Origin: an uncultured Actinomycetes bacterium
GTDB taxonomy: Bacteria; Actinomycetota; Acidimicrobiia; Acidimicrobiales; RAAP-2
Assembly: GCA_903871335.1 (NCBI GenBank)
Contig: CAIQGE010000003.1
Location: 1-49,583, forward strand
DNA: 49,583 bases
Reading direction: 5' to 3'
Numbering within the stretch: the stretch's first letter is position 1; each line of letters begins with the position of its first letter. This document shows, one piece after another, positions 37,201 through 45,192 of this stretch. A model generated the notes under the pieces. That model saw only the letters and a list, made by a program, of their open reading frames with translations, did not search any database and was not told where the DNA came from. A program made the translations under genes and the position numbers.

Positions 37201-37365
37201 ACGAACTTCGGCTCGAGCACGATTGGTCGCGTGACCACCAATTTCGATTTCTCCACCTATCCCGGTACGGGCCTCGCGGCACCGGTGGATATTGCCGCCG
37301 GCCCCGATCAGGCGCTGTGGTTCACGAATGCGGGATCCAATTCCATCGGCCACATCACTGGATAG
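34243..37365 (+). CDS. Large secreted protein: NHL propeller, Ig-like domain and 14 Vgb-type blades
   Basis: Predicted 1040 residues. Signal peptide 1-40 (RRWRGAQVASALIVILAPLSV). Residues about 45-385 carry six NHL blades (PSGIAVDSNGNKFIADTDDNVIREV and similar), enough for one six-bladed propeller. Residues about 390-475 are a putative Ig domain (ATYALSNAPAWMHINIAGGLVSGTLPAG). Residues about 480-1040 hold 14 repeats of about 41 residues centred on GPDGNLWFTNxGxNSIGRI, as in virginiamycin B lyase; 14 equals two seven-bladed propellers. I cannot show lyase activity; such repeats are often binding scaffolds. ATG 34243 has AGAGGA 8 bases upstream. The only cysteine-free large surface protein here; it shares the intergenic region with the three-gene cassette and may be co-regulated. 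Confidence 0.85.
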   Translation: MTRVSLRRWRGAQVASALIVILAPLSVTASSTGASALPPLNSVPGELVAVAGGSLGPSLGDGGPATSAQLNFPSGIAVDSNGNKFIADTDDNVIREVRPSGIITTFAGTGVAGYLGDNGAAVVAELNHPQGVAVDNAGNVYIADTGNNVIRVVNASGVITTFAGNGTAGFSGDYESPLNAELNAPIGVAAGPNGEVAIADTGNSVIRMVEYRPLVPSVVPRSPRFTIFRQRYIFTAAGMSGDAADTGDGGSPLLATLNFPMGVAFDTSGNLEIADTSNSSIRYVDFGSNTISTLVHVTYPTGIAVTPQGITYIVDSTDNQILSWTPHTGLAAAIGTGDSGLSGIGGLASAALINQPIGVGVDQYGDVFFTDTGNARADELVVARKPEFIQDTPSLVTTAGATYSYLFVAGAVPKATYALSNAPAWMHINIAGGLVSGTLPAGVLSFSFSVTAHNVYGTTVAGPFTVTVPIVSATPGAIGPVSVVTTTSGVEWFTNFTGNSIGEMSPTGVVHTFTDPTVKGPFGITLGPGGKLWFTNNLGNSIGTITSSGVISNITSPTIHQPLGITEGHDGNVWFTNNGSNTIGMVTPTGAVKAFPAPAGIINGPDGIAADTNGNLWFTDNKGNAIGTITPTGHVTRIPNSSIAGPVAIVRGPDGAFWFTNSANSSIGHITEAGTVTNFTGSAISTPEGITLGPDNALWFTNAGNNSIGRITVPGASSAYVIPGVADPLGIAKGTGGTVWFTNFTGSSLGRFAISTHALALFGNTARPNAITLGPDGALWFTSPITNEIGRIAPSGMITTYAANGISDPLDITTGPDGNLWFTNNGNNSIGRITPAGTISIFYRSAINGPVGITSGPDGNLWFTNDGNNSIGRITPLGVATSYTTSSVNTPLNITSGADGQLWFTNYGGNSIGSISVYGFIQNYTGGFINKPFDIVNGPDGNLWFTNSGGNSIGSITTNGTVSHFSVAGISTPQGIAVGSDGALWFTNFGSSTIGRVTTNFDFSTYPGTGLAAPVDIAAGPDQALWFTNAGSNSIGHITG
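35700..37362 (+). repeat. Fourteen tandem coding repeats of about 123 bases
   Basis: The DNA word TGGTTCAC (encoding Trp-Phe-Thr/Ser) recurs about every 123 bases, 14 times, with AATTC(G/C)ATCGG nearby in many copies. Copies near 36700 and 36830 are the most alike, which suggests recent duplication or recombination. This is protein-coding repetition, not a CRISPR array. Confidence 0.85.
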
Positions 37366-37377
37366 TTCTAGCGGCGT

Positions 37378-37401
37378 GTGGCGCGAGCGAGCTCGCGCCA
37401 C
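37378..37401. terminator. Bidirectional hairpin between propeller gene and cysE
   Basis: GTGGCGCGAG, loop CGAG and CTCGCGCCAC form a perfect 10-bp stem in the 35-base gap between two convergent genes; the last base touches the cysE stop codon. CTAG flanks both sides. No U-tract. Confidence 0.8.
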
Positions 37402-38078
37402 TAGATGGAGAAGTCTTGTTCGAACGCCGTGATGCTCTCGATGTCGACGAGGTCGAGGCCGGCTTCTGTTTCTAGGCGCGAGAGTCGCTGCGATAACGAC
37501 GCCACGGCGCGAGCGACGAGGTCCGGCGAGTCTTCGGACATCTCGGACGTCTGATACACGCGAGATTCTCGCGAGACCGCACGGGCGGGTACTCCTACGA
37601 CCACACTGGCTTCCGCCACGTCGCGCACGACGACGGAGTTGGCACCGATACGACTGTCCGCACCAATCGTGATGGGTCCGAGAACCTTCGCTCCCGCACC
37701 GACGACGACCCGGTCACCAATGGTCGGGTGACGACGCGTGCGCTCCAAGCTGGTCCCACCGAGGGTCACGCCCTGGTAGAGCGTGACGTCCTCGCCGATC
37801 ACGCAGGTTTCGCCGATGACGACTCCCGTCGCGTGATCAATGAACAAGCGAGGACCAATGACTGCCGCAGGATGGATATCCACACCTGTCACCCGCCGAA
37901 CGAACTCCGCTACGACACGGGCCATGAGCAGATGTCCCGATGTGTACAGGCGGTGCGACAGACGGTGTCCCCACACCGCGTGCAGCCCGGGATACGTCAG
38001 CGCCACCTCCCACACCGAACTCGCCGCCGGATCGCGCTCAGCGATCACCTGGGCATCGCGGTAGAGGGATGACAGCAT
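37401..38078 (-). CDS. cysE: Serine O-acetyltransferase
   Basis: Predicted 225 residues: acetyl-CoA + L-serine to O-acetylserine, the committed step of cysteine synthesis. An N-terminal helical part ([23 protein letters not shown]) precedes left-handed beta-helix hexapeptides with the catalytic His in DIHPAAVIG and [12 protein letters not shown], then [20 protein letters not shown] and [10 protein letters not shown]. It is the short, EpsC-like type. The C-terminal extension of about 50 residues is acidic and ends DFSI; a C-terminal Ile is how CysE docks into CysK. ATG 38078 is two bases after the cysK stop. Confidence 0.94.
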   Translation of the reverse strand: MLSSLYRDAQVIAERDPAASSVWEVALTYPGLHAVWGHRLSHRLYTSGHLLMARVVAEFVRRVTGVDIHPAAVIGPRLFIDHATGVVIGETCVIGEDVTLYQGVTLGGTSLERTRRHPTIGDRVVVGAGAKVLGPITIGADSRIGANSVVVRDVAEASVVVGVPARAVSRESRVYQTSEMSEDSPDLVARAVASLSQRLSRLETEAGLDLVDIESITAFEQDFSI

Positions 38079-38080
38079 GA

Positions 38081-39010
38081 CTAGTCGACGAGTCCCTCGA
38101 ACAATGCTGTCGACAAGTACCGCTCACCGAAGGAGGGAATGATCACGACCAATCGCTTGCCCGCGTTTTCGGGCCGCGCCGCAACGGCCAGTGCGGCGAA
38201 GGTCGCCGCACCCGACGAAATGCCGACCAGCAAACCTTCACGTGTCGCCAGGGCGCGCGCCGTCGCGAACGCGTCCGCCGCATCGACCGCAATGATCTCG
38301 TCAACGACCGAACCGTCGTAGTTGTCGGGAACAAATCCGGCGCCGATGCCCTGGATCGGGTGGGGACCCTTCGCGCCTCCCGAGAGCACCGGGGACGCGG
38401 CGGGCTCGACCGCAATGATCTGGACGCCCGGTCGACGGGCCTTTAAGACTTCGCCGATACCCGAGATCGTGCCACCCGTTCCCACGCCGGCAACCACAAT
38501 GTCAACGGTGCCGTCGGTGTCATTCCAGATCTCTTCGGCGGTCGTGGCGCGGTGAATAGCGGGGTTCGCGGGATTGTTGAACTGGCTAAGCATGACGTGT
38601 CCCGGCTGAGCGGCGAGCTCGGTTGCCTTGTTGATGGCTCCCGTCATTCCGTCGGGCCCGGGGGTGAGGACGAGTTCTGCTCCGAAGCCGCGAAGAAGAG
38701 CGCGACGCTCCTTACTCATGGTCTCGGGCATCGTCAAGATGCACCGGTACCCGCGCGCGGAGGCGACCATGGCGATCGCGATGCCGGTGTTCCCGCTCGT
38801 CGGCTCCACGATGGTGATGTCCGGACCCACCAGCCCCTTGGCCTCGGCGTCGTCGATCATGGAAACGGCAATTCGGTCCTTGACGCTCCCACCAGGGTTG
38901 AAGAACTCGAGCTTCGCCAAGACTTCGGCCGATCCCGAGGCCGGCAAGTTGCGCAGTCGCACGAGAGGGGTGTTACCTACGAGTTCCGTGATGTCATTCG
39001 CGATGCGCAT
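38081..39010 (-). CDS. cysK: Cysteine synthase (O-acetylserine sulfhydrylase)
   Basis: Predicted 309-residue fold-type II PLP enzyme: O-acetylserine + sulfide to cysteine. PLP lysine in [11 protein letters not shown] (about Lys44), substrate loop [12 protein letters not shown], phosphate loop [16 protein letters not shown], and GIGAGFVP. All family marks are intact and length is normal. ATG 39010 has AAAGGAGAG about 6 bases upstream. It heads the cysK-cysE operon and has an Rrf2-type operator just upstream. Confidence 0.95.
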   Translation of the reverse strand: MRIANDITELVGNTPLVRLRNLPASGSAEVLAKLEFFNPGGSVKDRIAVSMIDDAEAKGLVGPDITIVEPTSGNTGIAIAMVASARGYRCILTMPETMSKERRALLRGFGAELVLTPGPDGMTGAINKATELAAQPGHVMLSQFNNPANPAIHRATTAEEIWNDTDGTVDIVVAGVGTGGTISGIGEVLKARRPGVQIIAVEPAASPVLSGGAKGPHPIQGIGAGFVPDNYDGSVVDEIIAVDAADAFATARALATREGLLVGISSGAATFAALAVAARPENAGKRLVVIIPSFGERYLSTALFEGLVD

Positions 39011-39024
39011 CGTGCTCTCCTTTG

Positions 39025-39054
39025 AGTCAATACTTGACTGATTGAGTCAACTTT
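39025..39054. promoter_or_regulatory. Rrf2/IscR-like operator upstream of cysK
   Basis: Three half-sites lie in a row: AGTCAA (39025-39030), TTGACT (39034-39039) and AGTCAA (39045-39050), giving two overlapping inverted repeats with spacers TAC and GATTG. The segment from 39030, ATAC-TTGACT-GATTG-AGTCAA, closely matches the known type 1 IscR site and resembles CymR-type sites, which control Fe-S or cysteine genes in other bacteria. No Rrf2 gene is in the window. The site sits 15 bases from the cysK start, so binding would block that promoter. Confidence 0.75.
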
Positions 39055-39062
39055 CCTATCAC
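39034..39062 (+). promoter_or_regulatory. Possible promoter of the MMPL gene, overlapping the operator
   Basis: TTGACT (39034-39039), a 17-base spacer and TATCAC (39057-39062) on the plus strand resemble a sigma-70 promoter with a weaker -10. It overlaps the Rrf2-like operator, so the transporter and cysK could be controlled by the same protein. Confidence 0.45.
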
Positions 39063-39153
39063 CGCAAGTTACTCGCGCCCGCACCGCAACGCCACACTCC
39101 GATTCCGGTGGAAGGTGATTCCCCATAACGACCGGCTCTGGAAGGATGACACG

Positions 39154-41436
39154 GTGACCAACACGCCGCGTCATCAACCGGACGAGGCGGTCGACGGTAT
39201 TTCCAACGGTGCGGACGACTCCGGCGCATCGGTGAGCACCACCCATCGGGGAATGAGCTCCGCGATCGCCTCACCGACGCCTCGCGCAGCGAGGTGGGCC
39301 CGGTTGATGACTCAACGACGAGCCGCGGTGATCGTGACCTGGGTTGTTCTCGGTGTCCTTGGTCTTCTCAGCGCGTCGGGACTTTCGAGTCTTCTGACCT
39401 CACCCTTGTCGGTTCCCGGCACCGATTCGGCGATAGCCAACCAGATACTGCTGCGTCACTTCCATCAGAACATCGAAGGTTCCTTCACGGTCGTCGCCGA
39501 CCTCGGAGCAGCCAACGCCACAGAGATCGCGCACGACCAGGCACTGGTTCGACGCGCCGTTCGGTCGGTTCCCACCGCGCAGGTCACCCAACAGCAGGCA
39601 TTCTTTGGCACGATCTTCACCGGCGTCAATACCGCCTTCGATCTCAGTCACGCGGCTGCAGAGACCGACACGCTCCGCACCGCGCTCAAGAAAGAGGGAC
39701 TCGCGACCGCCGAGGTGACCGGCCCACCCGCACTACAACACGACCTCACACCCATCCTGGCGTCCGATCTGCATCGTGGCGAAGTGATCGCCATCATTCT
39801 CGCCATCATCATTCTGCTGTTAGTGCTCGGCTGGTCCTGGTCGGCCCTGATCCCCATCGCCATCGCGGGCGCCACCATCGCCGTCGATATCGGAGTCGTC
39901 TTTCTTCTGGCTCATCGGACCTCCATGGTGCTCTACATACCCAACGTGATCCAACTGATCGCCCTGGGTCTCGCCATTGATTATTCGTTACTGGTCGTGC
40001 ACCGTTTCCGTCACGAGATGATGACCGAAGGTGTGAGCGTCGAACACGCCGTGGCCGCCACTCTGTCGACGGCCGGTCGCACTGTGGCGTTCTCGAGTGG
40101 CATCGTGGCGGTGGGACTCGCCATCTTGTTCGCCATGCCCGTGCCCTTCCTCCGGTCTCTCGGGGCTGCCGGCTTCTTCGTTCCGCTCGTGGCGATGGCC
40201 GCGGCCCTCACACTGTTGCCGGCATTGCTCTCGCTGGTCGGCGCGCGAGGCGTCCGCGCACCTCGGCCACGTGCCCGTAGTGATGGAGGAGAGCGTCCCG
40301 ATCGCTGGGCCCGACTCGCGCAAGCAGTTGTCGCACGACCAGGTCGGACGCTGACCGTTGCGCTCATCATCCTGGCCGCGTGCTCCGCATCGTCCTTCTG
40401 GCTCCAACTCACGCCAGGTTCGACGTCAGCTATCCCGCAGAACATCGAATCAGCCCGCGCGCTCACCGTTCTCAGTAGTCGCTTCGGTCCCGGTGTGGTC
40501 TCACCAAGTCAGATCGTGATCGACCTCGGCCGCCCGCGACAAGCATCGACCCCGTCCGCGCAAGCCACGACCATGTCCCTCGCCAAGAGCATCTTGGTGG
40601 ATCCCGAGGTATTCGCCGTAGCGATCGGGCACGACACCACGTACGTCGACCCCTCCGGTCGCTACGAGCAGATCTACGTGATCGGACGATCGGAATTCGG
40701 CGCTCCCGCTTCGCAGCAGCTCGTCTCGAGACTCCGACACCACTACATCCCCCGGGTTGACTTTGGACAGAATTCGCGCGTCGTGGTGGGCGGCGCACCA
40801 GCACAGGGTGTGGACTTCTTGGCGTCCGTGTACGACGCGTTTCCGTGGGTTCTCGGTGCGGCGCTACTCGTGGCCCTGATCTGGTTAGCGCGAGCCTTTC
40901 GCTCCCTCGTACTCGCCGTCGTCTCGGTGGTTCTCAATCTTCTGTCCGTGAGCGCCGCTTTCGGTCTCCTCGTTCTGTTCACGCGATTCGGCGTGGGGAC
41001 CCACCTCTTGGGCACCTATCACGTCGCGCAAATCGAAGGTTGGGTGCCCGTCTTTCTCTTCGCGGTTCTCTTTGGCCTGTCGATGGACTACGAAGTCTTT
41101 CTCGTCTCTCGGATGCGGGAGGCTCACGACGCGGGAGCCACAACGAGCGAGGCGATCGTGACGGGTGTGGCGCGCACCGGACGCGTCGTGAGCGCCGCGG
41201 CGATCATTTTGGTGGGCGCCGTGAGCGGCCTCATCGTTGGTCACGTGGCGGGACTCCAGGAGCTCGGCATGGGACTCGCGCTCGGAATCTTGGTGGACGC
41301 CACCATCGTGCGAGGTCTCGTTCTTCCGAGTGTCATGACGCTGCTCGGACGCTGGAATTGGTGGCTGCCATCGGGTGTCGCCACCCTTCTACGCACAACG
41401 CCCTCGCCCCTGGAATCCCCAGAGGCGAGGGCGTAG
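39154..41436 (+). CDS. MMPL-family (RND superfamily) membrane transporter
   Basis: Predicted 760 residues with about 12 membrane segments in two halves, each preceded by a large outside loop. The paired Asp-Tyr proton-relay motifs are in GLAIDYSLLVVHRFRHEM and GLSMDYEVFLVSRMREA, as in MmpL3. GTG 39154 is chosen (GGAAGG 8 bases upstream); GTG 39115 in frame is an alternative adding 13 residues. The first 55 residues are polar and cytosolic. The substrate is unknown; relatives move lipids or small hydrophobic molecules. It lies opposite to cysK with the Rrf2-like operator between them. Confidence 0.9.
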   Translation: MTNTPRHQPDEAVDGISNGADDSGASVSTTHRGMSSAIASPTPRAARWARLMTQRRAAVIVTWVVLGVLGLLSASGLSSLLTSPLSVPGTDSAIANQILLRHFHQNIEGSFTVVADLGAANATEIAHDQALVRRAVRSVPTAQVTQQQAFFGTIFTGVNTAFDLSHAAAETDTLRTALKKEGLATAEVTGPPALQHDLTPILASDLHRGEVIAIILAIIILLLVLGWSWSALIPIAIAGATIAVDIGVVFLLAHRTSMVLYIPNVIQLIALGLAIDYSLLVVHRFRHEMMTEGVSVEHAVAATLSTAGRTVAFSSGIVAVGLAILFAMPVPFLRSLGAAGFFVPLVAMAAALTLLPALLSLVGARGVRAPRPRARSDGGERPDRWARLAQAVVARPGRTLTVALIILAACSASSFWLQLTPGSTSAIPQNIESARALTVLSSRFGPGVVSPSQIVIDLGRPRQASTPSAQATTMSLAKSILVDPEVFAVAIGHDTTYVDPSGRYEQIYVIGRSEFGAPASQQLVSRLRHHYIPRVDFGQNSRVVVGGAPAQGVDFLASVYDAFPWVLGAALLVALIWLARAFRSLVLAVVSVVLNLLSVSAAFGLLVLFTRFGVGTHLLGTYHVAQIEGWVPVFLFAVLFGLSMDYEVFLVSRMREAHDAGATTSEAIVTGVARTGRVVSAAAIILVGAVSGLIVGHVAGLQELGMGLALGILVDATIVRGLVLPSVMTLLGRWNWWLPSGVATLLRTTPSPLESPEARA
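41399..41433. terminator. Hairpin at the end of the MMPL gene
   Basis: CGCCCTCGCC and GGCGAGGGCG pair over 10 bases, and CTGG/CCAG extends the stem inside with one mismatch. The hairpin lies within the last codons of the MMPL gene and ends just before its TAG; it can also serve the convergent gene ending at 41452. Confidence 0.75.
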
Positions 41437-41451
41437 CGCGGTGCTGCGGAA

Positions 41452-43191
41452 TTACTTGACGACGTTGATCGCGAAGTGAATCGTCGGGACCTGGTAGCCA
41501 AGAGCCAGAGCCGGGTAGTCGTTGCCCGACGTCAGGTTCGGCACCATGCCGTACGGCGTGTTCACGAATGACGGCGACATCGTGTACAGCATGGGGTGAA
41601 GGTCGATGATGTGGATACCGGGGCCGCCGGTCGCGTACATGTGAACAACCATGTAGCCGTTGGAGTTGAAGCCACAGCCGTAGCCCACGTAGTTGTTGTC
41701 GTAGTCGACACCCAAGGTGTTATCGAACTGGGTCCAACCGACACCGAGAATCGAGATCGTGAATTCCTGATTCTCCTTGAAGGTGTAGGTGCCGGTGCCC
41801 GACTGGCCCACTGCGAGAGCCGCGGGATCGGTCGAGTCATTCGCGGTCGCCACACCCAAGCTGATCACCTTGCCGGCGCTGTTCTTAAAGGGCATGATGC
41901 TCTCTTGCACGTAGAAGGGCACTTCAGCTTCGATGTTCTTGCTCGCGTCCACCACTTCAATGACGTGGAAGCCACCCAAGTGGTTGGGGATCGTGATGTT
42001 CGCGTCCAGCGTGCCGTTGACCGCGGTGGCCGTTCCGAGCGGGAGGGTGAGCGCGTTCCAGCAGGTGCTGGTGCAGTTCACGCGGCTACCGGCGACGGTC
42101 GCCCATCCGAGTGAGTAGGTGCCATTCGACGGCGTGGTCGTGCCCGAGTCAGTGAGATTCGTGACGTGTACCTTGACCGACGACAGGACGGGTCCCGCAC
42201 TCTTGGACAATGTGGCCACGGCGTTGCTCGACGAATCGATGGCGGTGTTGTCACCGGTCGTGAACTGGTTCACCGTTGGGGTGACGTTGTCCGGCCACGT
42301 GATGTACGGCGCGGGGATGCCCTTGCTCGGTGTCACGGTGAAGGTGGCGGATCCGCCATTCACGTAGGCGAGAGGCGACTGAATGATGTTCATGTACAGG
42401 TTGCTGATCGCGTCGCCCACCTGGATGAAGTGCGTGCCGACCGCGCCGGACGCACGAATGATCGTGGTCGCAGTACCGCGAGTCCAGTGGCCCATCATCG
42501 CGCCGGCGTAGTGGTTGTCGTACAGCACCGAGGCGCCACCCGCGTAGAGGCTCGCGCCCAACGAGGTGTACGTGATGTGGATCGGCGTGCCGACCGGGCC
42601 GTGCGTGGGCGTCACGATGACACGACGCGTGAGCTCGTACCCTCCGTGCGCGACCGCAGTGGCGTTGCCGGCACCGGCGTTCTGCACGGCGTAGATGTCG
42701 TGCGTGCCACCCCAGTCAACGGGAGCGACGGCCGCGTAGGTGAACGCTCCACTGCCGTCGGTCGTGACGGTGGCGAGGTTGACGGTCTGCTTGGTGTAGG
42801 AGTCACCGAGGTAGTTCACCGTGTTGGGCTCGACGTCGGCGACCCAGGTCGCCTTACTCGTGCCCCAGGTCAACTGAAGAGACGTGTTCGCGGGAAGTCC
42901 CGAGCCCACGATGGAGAAGTGGTCGCCGGATAGACCCACATTCGGGGTCACGTTCAAGGTGCCCGAGAAACTCGAGGCCACGCTGAAGGCACTCGAGGTC
43001 ACGCCCGTGAAGGGGACCGGTGCCGTACCGGTGAGCCCGGCGGGTTGGGTGAGAACGATGGGATTCGTCGTGTACGACGTGGTCACACTGGCCCCACCAA
43101 TGGTGGTCCCGGCAGCCAAGGTCGTCACGACAACGGCGGCCACTTGTGTGACCCTCCGGTTCAGAATTCTTTTGAGCGGGATTCGTGTCAC
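41452..43191 (-). CDS. Secreted modular surface protein with repeated YDNxY modules
   Basis: Predicted 579 residues. Signal peptide with basic start (MTRIPLKRILNRRVTQVAAVVVTTLAAGTT read in pieces: positively charged n-region, then hydrophobic core). Beta-rich modules follow: GLSGDHFSIVGSGLPANTSL, ITPTHGPVGTPIHITY-like VTPTHGPVGTPIHITYTSLG, and two related units, YDNHYAGAMMGHWTRG with VGTHFIQVGD and YDNNYVGYGCGFNSNG with GIHIIDLHPMLY. Two cysteine pairs are seen (NCTSTCW and GCGF). GTG 43191 has AGGAG 4 bases upstream; the in-frame ATG at 43287 overlaps the upstream hairpin and is rejected. Function unknown; likely cell-envelope. Confidence 0.8.
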   Translation of the reverse strand: MTRIPLKRILNRRVTQVAAVVVTTLAAGTTIGGASVTTSYTTNPIVLTQPAGLTGTAPVPFTGVTSSAFSVASSFSGTLNVTPNVGLSGDHFSIVGSGLPANTSLQLTWGTSKATWVADVEPNTVNYLGDSYTKQTVNLATVTTDGSGAFTYAAVAPVDWGGTHDIYAVQNAGAGNATAVAHGGYELTRRVIVTPTHGPVGTPIHITYTSLGASLYAGGASVLYDNHYAGAMMGHWTRGTATTIIRASGAVGTHFIQVGDAISNLYMNIIQSPLAYVNGGSATFTVTPSKGIPAPYITWPDNVTPTVNQFTTGDNTAIDSSSNAVATLSKSAGPVLSSVKVHVTNLTDSGTTTPSNGTYSLGWATVAGSRVNCTSTCWNALTLPLGTATAVNGTLDANITIPNHLGGFHVIEVVDASKNIEAEVPFYVQESIMPFKNSAGKVISLGVATANDSTDPAALAVGQSGTGTYTFKENQEFTISILGVGWTQFDNTLGVDYDNNYVGYGCGFNSNGYMVVHMYATGGPGIHIIDLHPMLYTMSPSFVNTPYGMVPNLTSGNDYPALALGYQVPTIHFAINVVK

Positions 43192-43273
43192 GTTTCTCCT
43201 ATCAACAGTCACCGACGACGGTGGTGATTGAGAGCACTTTGCCCTCGGTACTGCGGGGTACTGCTCCACCCTC

Positions 43274-43309
43274 CCTGTTCGAGCCACCCGAAATGGTGGC
43301 TCGAACAGG
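43274..43309. terminator. Perfect 15-bp hairpin between two surface-protein genes
   Basis: The arms CCTGTTCGAGCCACC and GGTGGCTCGAACAGG enclose loop CGAAAT. It lies just after the stop of the 611-residue gene (43337) on the minus strand and ends that transcript before the next gene. No U-tract. Confidence 0.82.
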
Positions 43310-43336
43310 ATCGAGTGACGTACTACTGACGACTCT

Positions 43337-45172
43337 CTAGGAGACCGTCGGGATCGCGTTCAGCGTGGCCTGCGAGGCGGGGTTGAAGGCTGAGTTGAAG
43401 GTTCCCGTGGCACCAGGGATGGCCGGCACGCCGGGGATGGCGGCCTTGACGATCACGGTCTTGTGACCAACGAGGACCATCTTCCACACCTTCTTGGTGA
43501 CCTTGCCGACCTTTACGGTGACGAGCTTCTTCACGTACACCGGGATCACCTTGGTGACCGCCGGCACACCCGGAACTGCAGGGACCGTGTTGGTCGTGAA
43601 CGTCACCGTGTAGGGAATCACACCCAAGGTGCTGTACTGGCCCGTCTTGGTACCCGTGGCGAGCACGCCGGTCCAGAACGCCTGGCCGCCGTGGCTGCCG
43701 TACGCCATGGTGATGGGCGAGCCCGACCAACCGGCGACCTTGATCGTCGCACTGGCAACGTTCACCGGGGTGAGCGGCGCACCGTTCAACTGGGCGTCAT
43801 TGCCGTACACACGGAAGACGATGGTCTGACCCAACAGGAACTCGTTCGTGATCTCACAACCCGCACCAATGGTCGGCGACGTGGCCGTACCGGTCGCGCC
43901 CGAGGACATGATGGTGTCGACGTACATCGAGATCGGGTACTGCTGACCCTGGATCGGAATACCAACGGTCACGTTCAGATTCGCTGCCACACCACCGCCG
44001 CCGGGCACACCCTTGGGCAAAGTGAGAGCGGCACTCAAGACCGCCGGACCGGCCGCACTCGGCGTCCAGGTGCATAGTGCGGTGTAAGGGACACTCAAAC
44101 CAATCGTGTCAACGTTGGTGCAACCCGCAATCGGAGTCGCCGCTGCGCCCACCATGGTGTAGAAGGTCACGGTTCCCGCCGCGTCCGTAGAGGCAACGAC
44201 CGTTCCTGGGCTCACGCCGTAGATAGCAGCACCGCCACTGACAACGATGGCCGAGGCCGTGACGTTGAGCGAGTTCGACACTTCAGGCGAACCCATTTGC
44301 GGTGTCAAGGTCGCGACAATCGCCGCGGAGCCAATCGCGTTCGGGGTGTAGGCGCAGGTGAAAACGTACGGCGCCGAGGTCGACGTCGTCGCTACTGAGG
44401 CACAACCGCTAATCGTCGTGCTGTTCGCGGTAAAGGCAACAGTGCCGGCCCAGTTCGCGTTCACGGTGATCGTGGTCGGTGCACCAACAACCGCACCCGC
44501 ACCACCACTGGCCACGACGGTGTTGACAACCATGTTGTAGGTCGCAAAACCGGATGTGTAGGTGTTGTTGGTGGGCGAGAACGTTGCCTTGAGAGCCGCC
44601 GAAGCGGACGGCGACGTAATAGTGCAGGTCGCCGCGTACGCCGTACGGTTCGCGTTCAGTGCGTTGGCGACGGACTCACAGCCGGTAATGGGTGTCCCAC
44701 CCTGGCTGAAGACCACCGTTCCCGCAGAGTAGGTGGTCGCCACGAGCTTCTCGTTGGCACCCAGATAGATCGCTGATCCGGCCAGTGACACGGGAGTTAC
44801 GTTCACGTTCACAGTGGTCGCGGCGGCGGTTCCGTCAGCTACGACGTTCGCCGTCAATGTCGCCCCAATGGTCACGGGACTGGTCGCGGTGAGAGCCGGC
44901 GTCCACGGGCAGGTGGCAACAAATGATGTACCCGACACCGCGGTGAGCTCAGTGGCGCATCCCGGAATCGGTGTGCTGTTCGCGGTGAAAGCAACAGATC
45001 CTGCTTCACTTGCGGTCGCGGTCAGCGTGAACGGCGCTCCGTTCACGGCCGCGACGGTGGGTTGGGTCAGAGTGAGTGTGGGCGTGGTTGCTGCGGACGC
45101 CGTGCCTCCGACCAGCCCGATGGTGCTCAGAGCTAAGGCTCCGATCGCCATGCTGGAAGTAATTCGCCTCAT
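43337..45172 (-). CDS. Secreted Ig-like repeat protein with paired cysteines
   Basis: Predicted 611 residues. Signal peptide MRRITSSMAIGALALSTIGL, cut near TASA. At least four Ig-like repeats of about 95 residues follow. Each has GTVxFTANSTxIxGC and a second Cys about 17-20 residues later (for example GCESVANALNANRTAYAATC), so each module likely has one disulfide. The last 80 residues are Val/Lys-rich (KVIPVYVKKLVTVKVGKV and KKVWKMVLVGHK), perhaps binding the anionic cell wall. ATG 45172 has AAGGAGAAGGAG nearby. It follows the 200-residue gene by 20 bases, so the two form a unit. Function unknown. Confidence 0.82.
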   Translation of the reverse strand: MRRITSSMAIGALALSTIGLVGGTASAATTPTLTLTQPTVAAVNGAPFTLTATASEAGSVAFTANSTPIPGCATELTAVSGTSFVATCPWTPALTATSPVTIGATLTANVVADGTAAATTVNVNVTPVSLAGSAIYLGANEKLVATTYSAGTVVFSQGGTPITGCESVANALNANRTAYAATCTITSPSASAALKATFSPTNNTYTSGFATYNMVVNTVVASGGAGAVVGAPTTITVNANWAGTVAFTANSTTISGCASVATTSTSAPYVFTCAYTPNAIGSAAIVATLTPQMGSPEVSNSLNVTASAIVVSGGAAIYGVSPGTVVASTDAAGTVTFYTMVGAAATPIAGCTNVDTIGLSVPYTALCTWTPSAAGPAVLSAALTLPKGVPGGGGVAANLNVTVGIPIQGQQYPISMYVDTIMSSGATGTATSPTIGAGCEITNEFLLGQTIVFRVYGNDAQLNGAPLTPVNVASATIKVAGWSGSPITMAYGSHGGQAFWTGVLATGTKTGQYSTLGVIPYTVTFTTNTVPAVPGVPAVTKVIPVYVKKLVTVKVGKVTKKVWKMVLVGHKTVIVKAAIPGVPAIPGATGTFNSAFNPASQATLNAIPTVS

Positions 45173-45192
45173 GTGTATCTCCTTCTCCTTCG

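Noticed and set aside
35700-37362. Regular repeats that could be taken for a CRISPR array
   Set aside because: The unit is about 123 bases, in frame, variable in sequence and encodes propeller blades; there are no short identical repeats with unique spacers.
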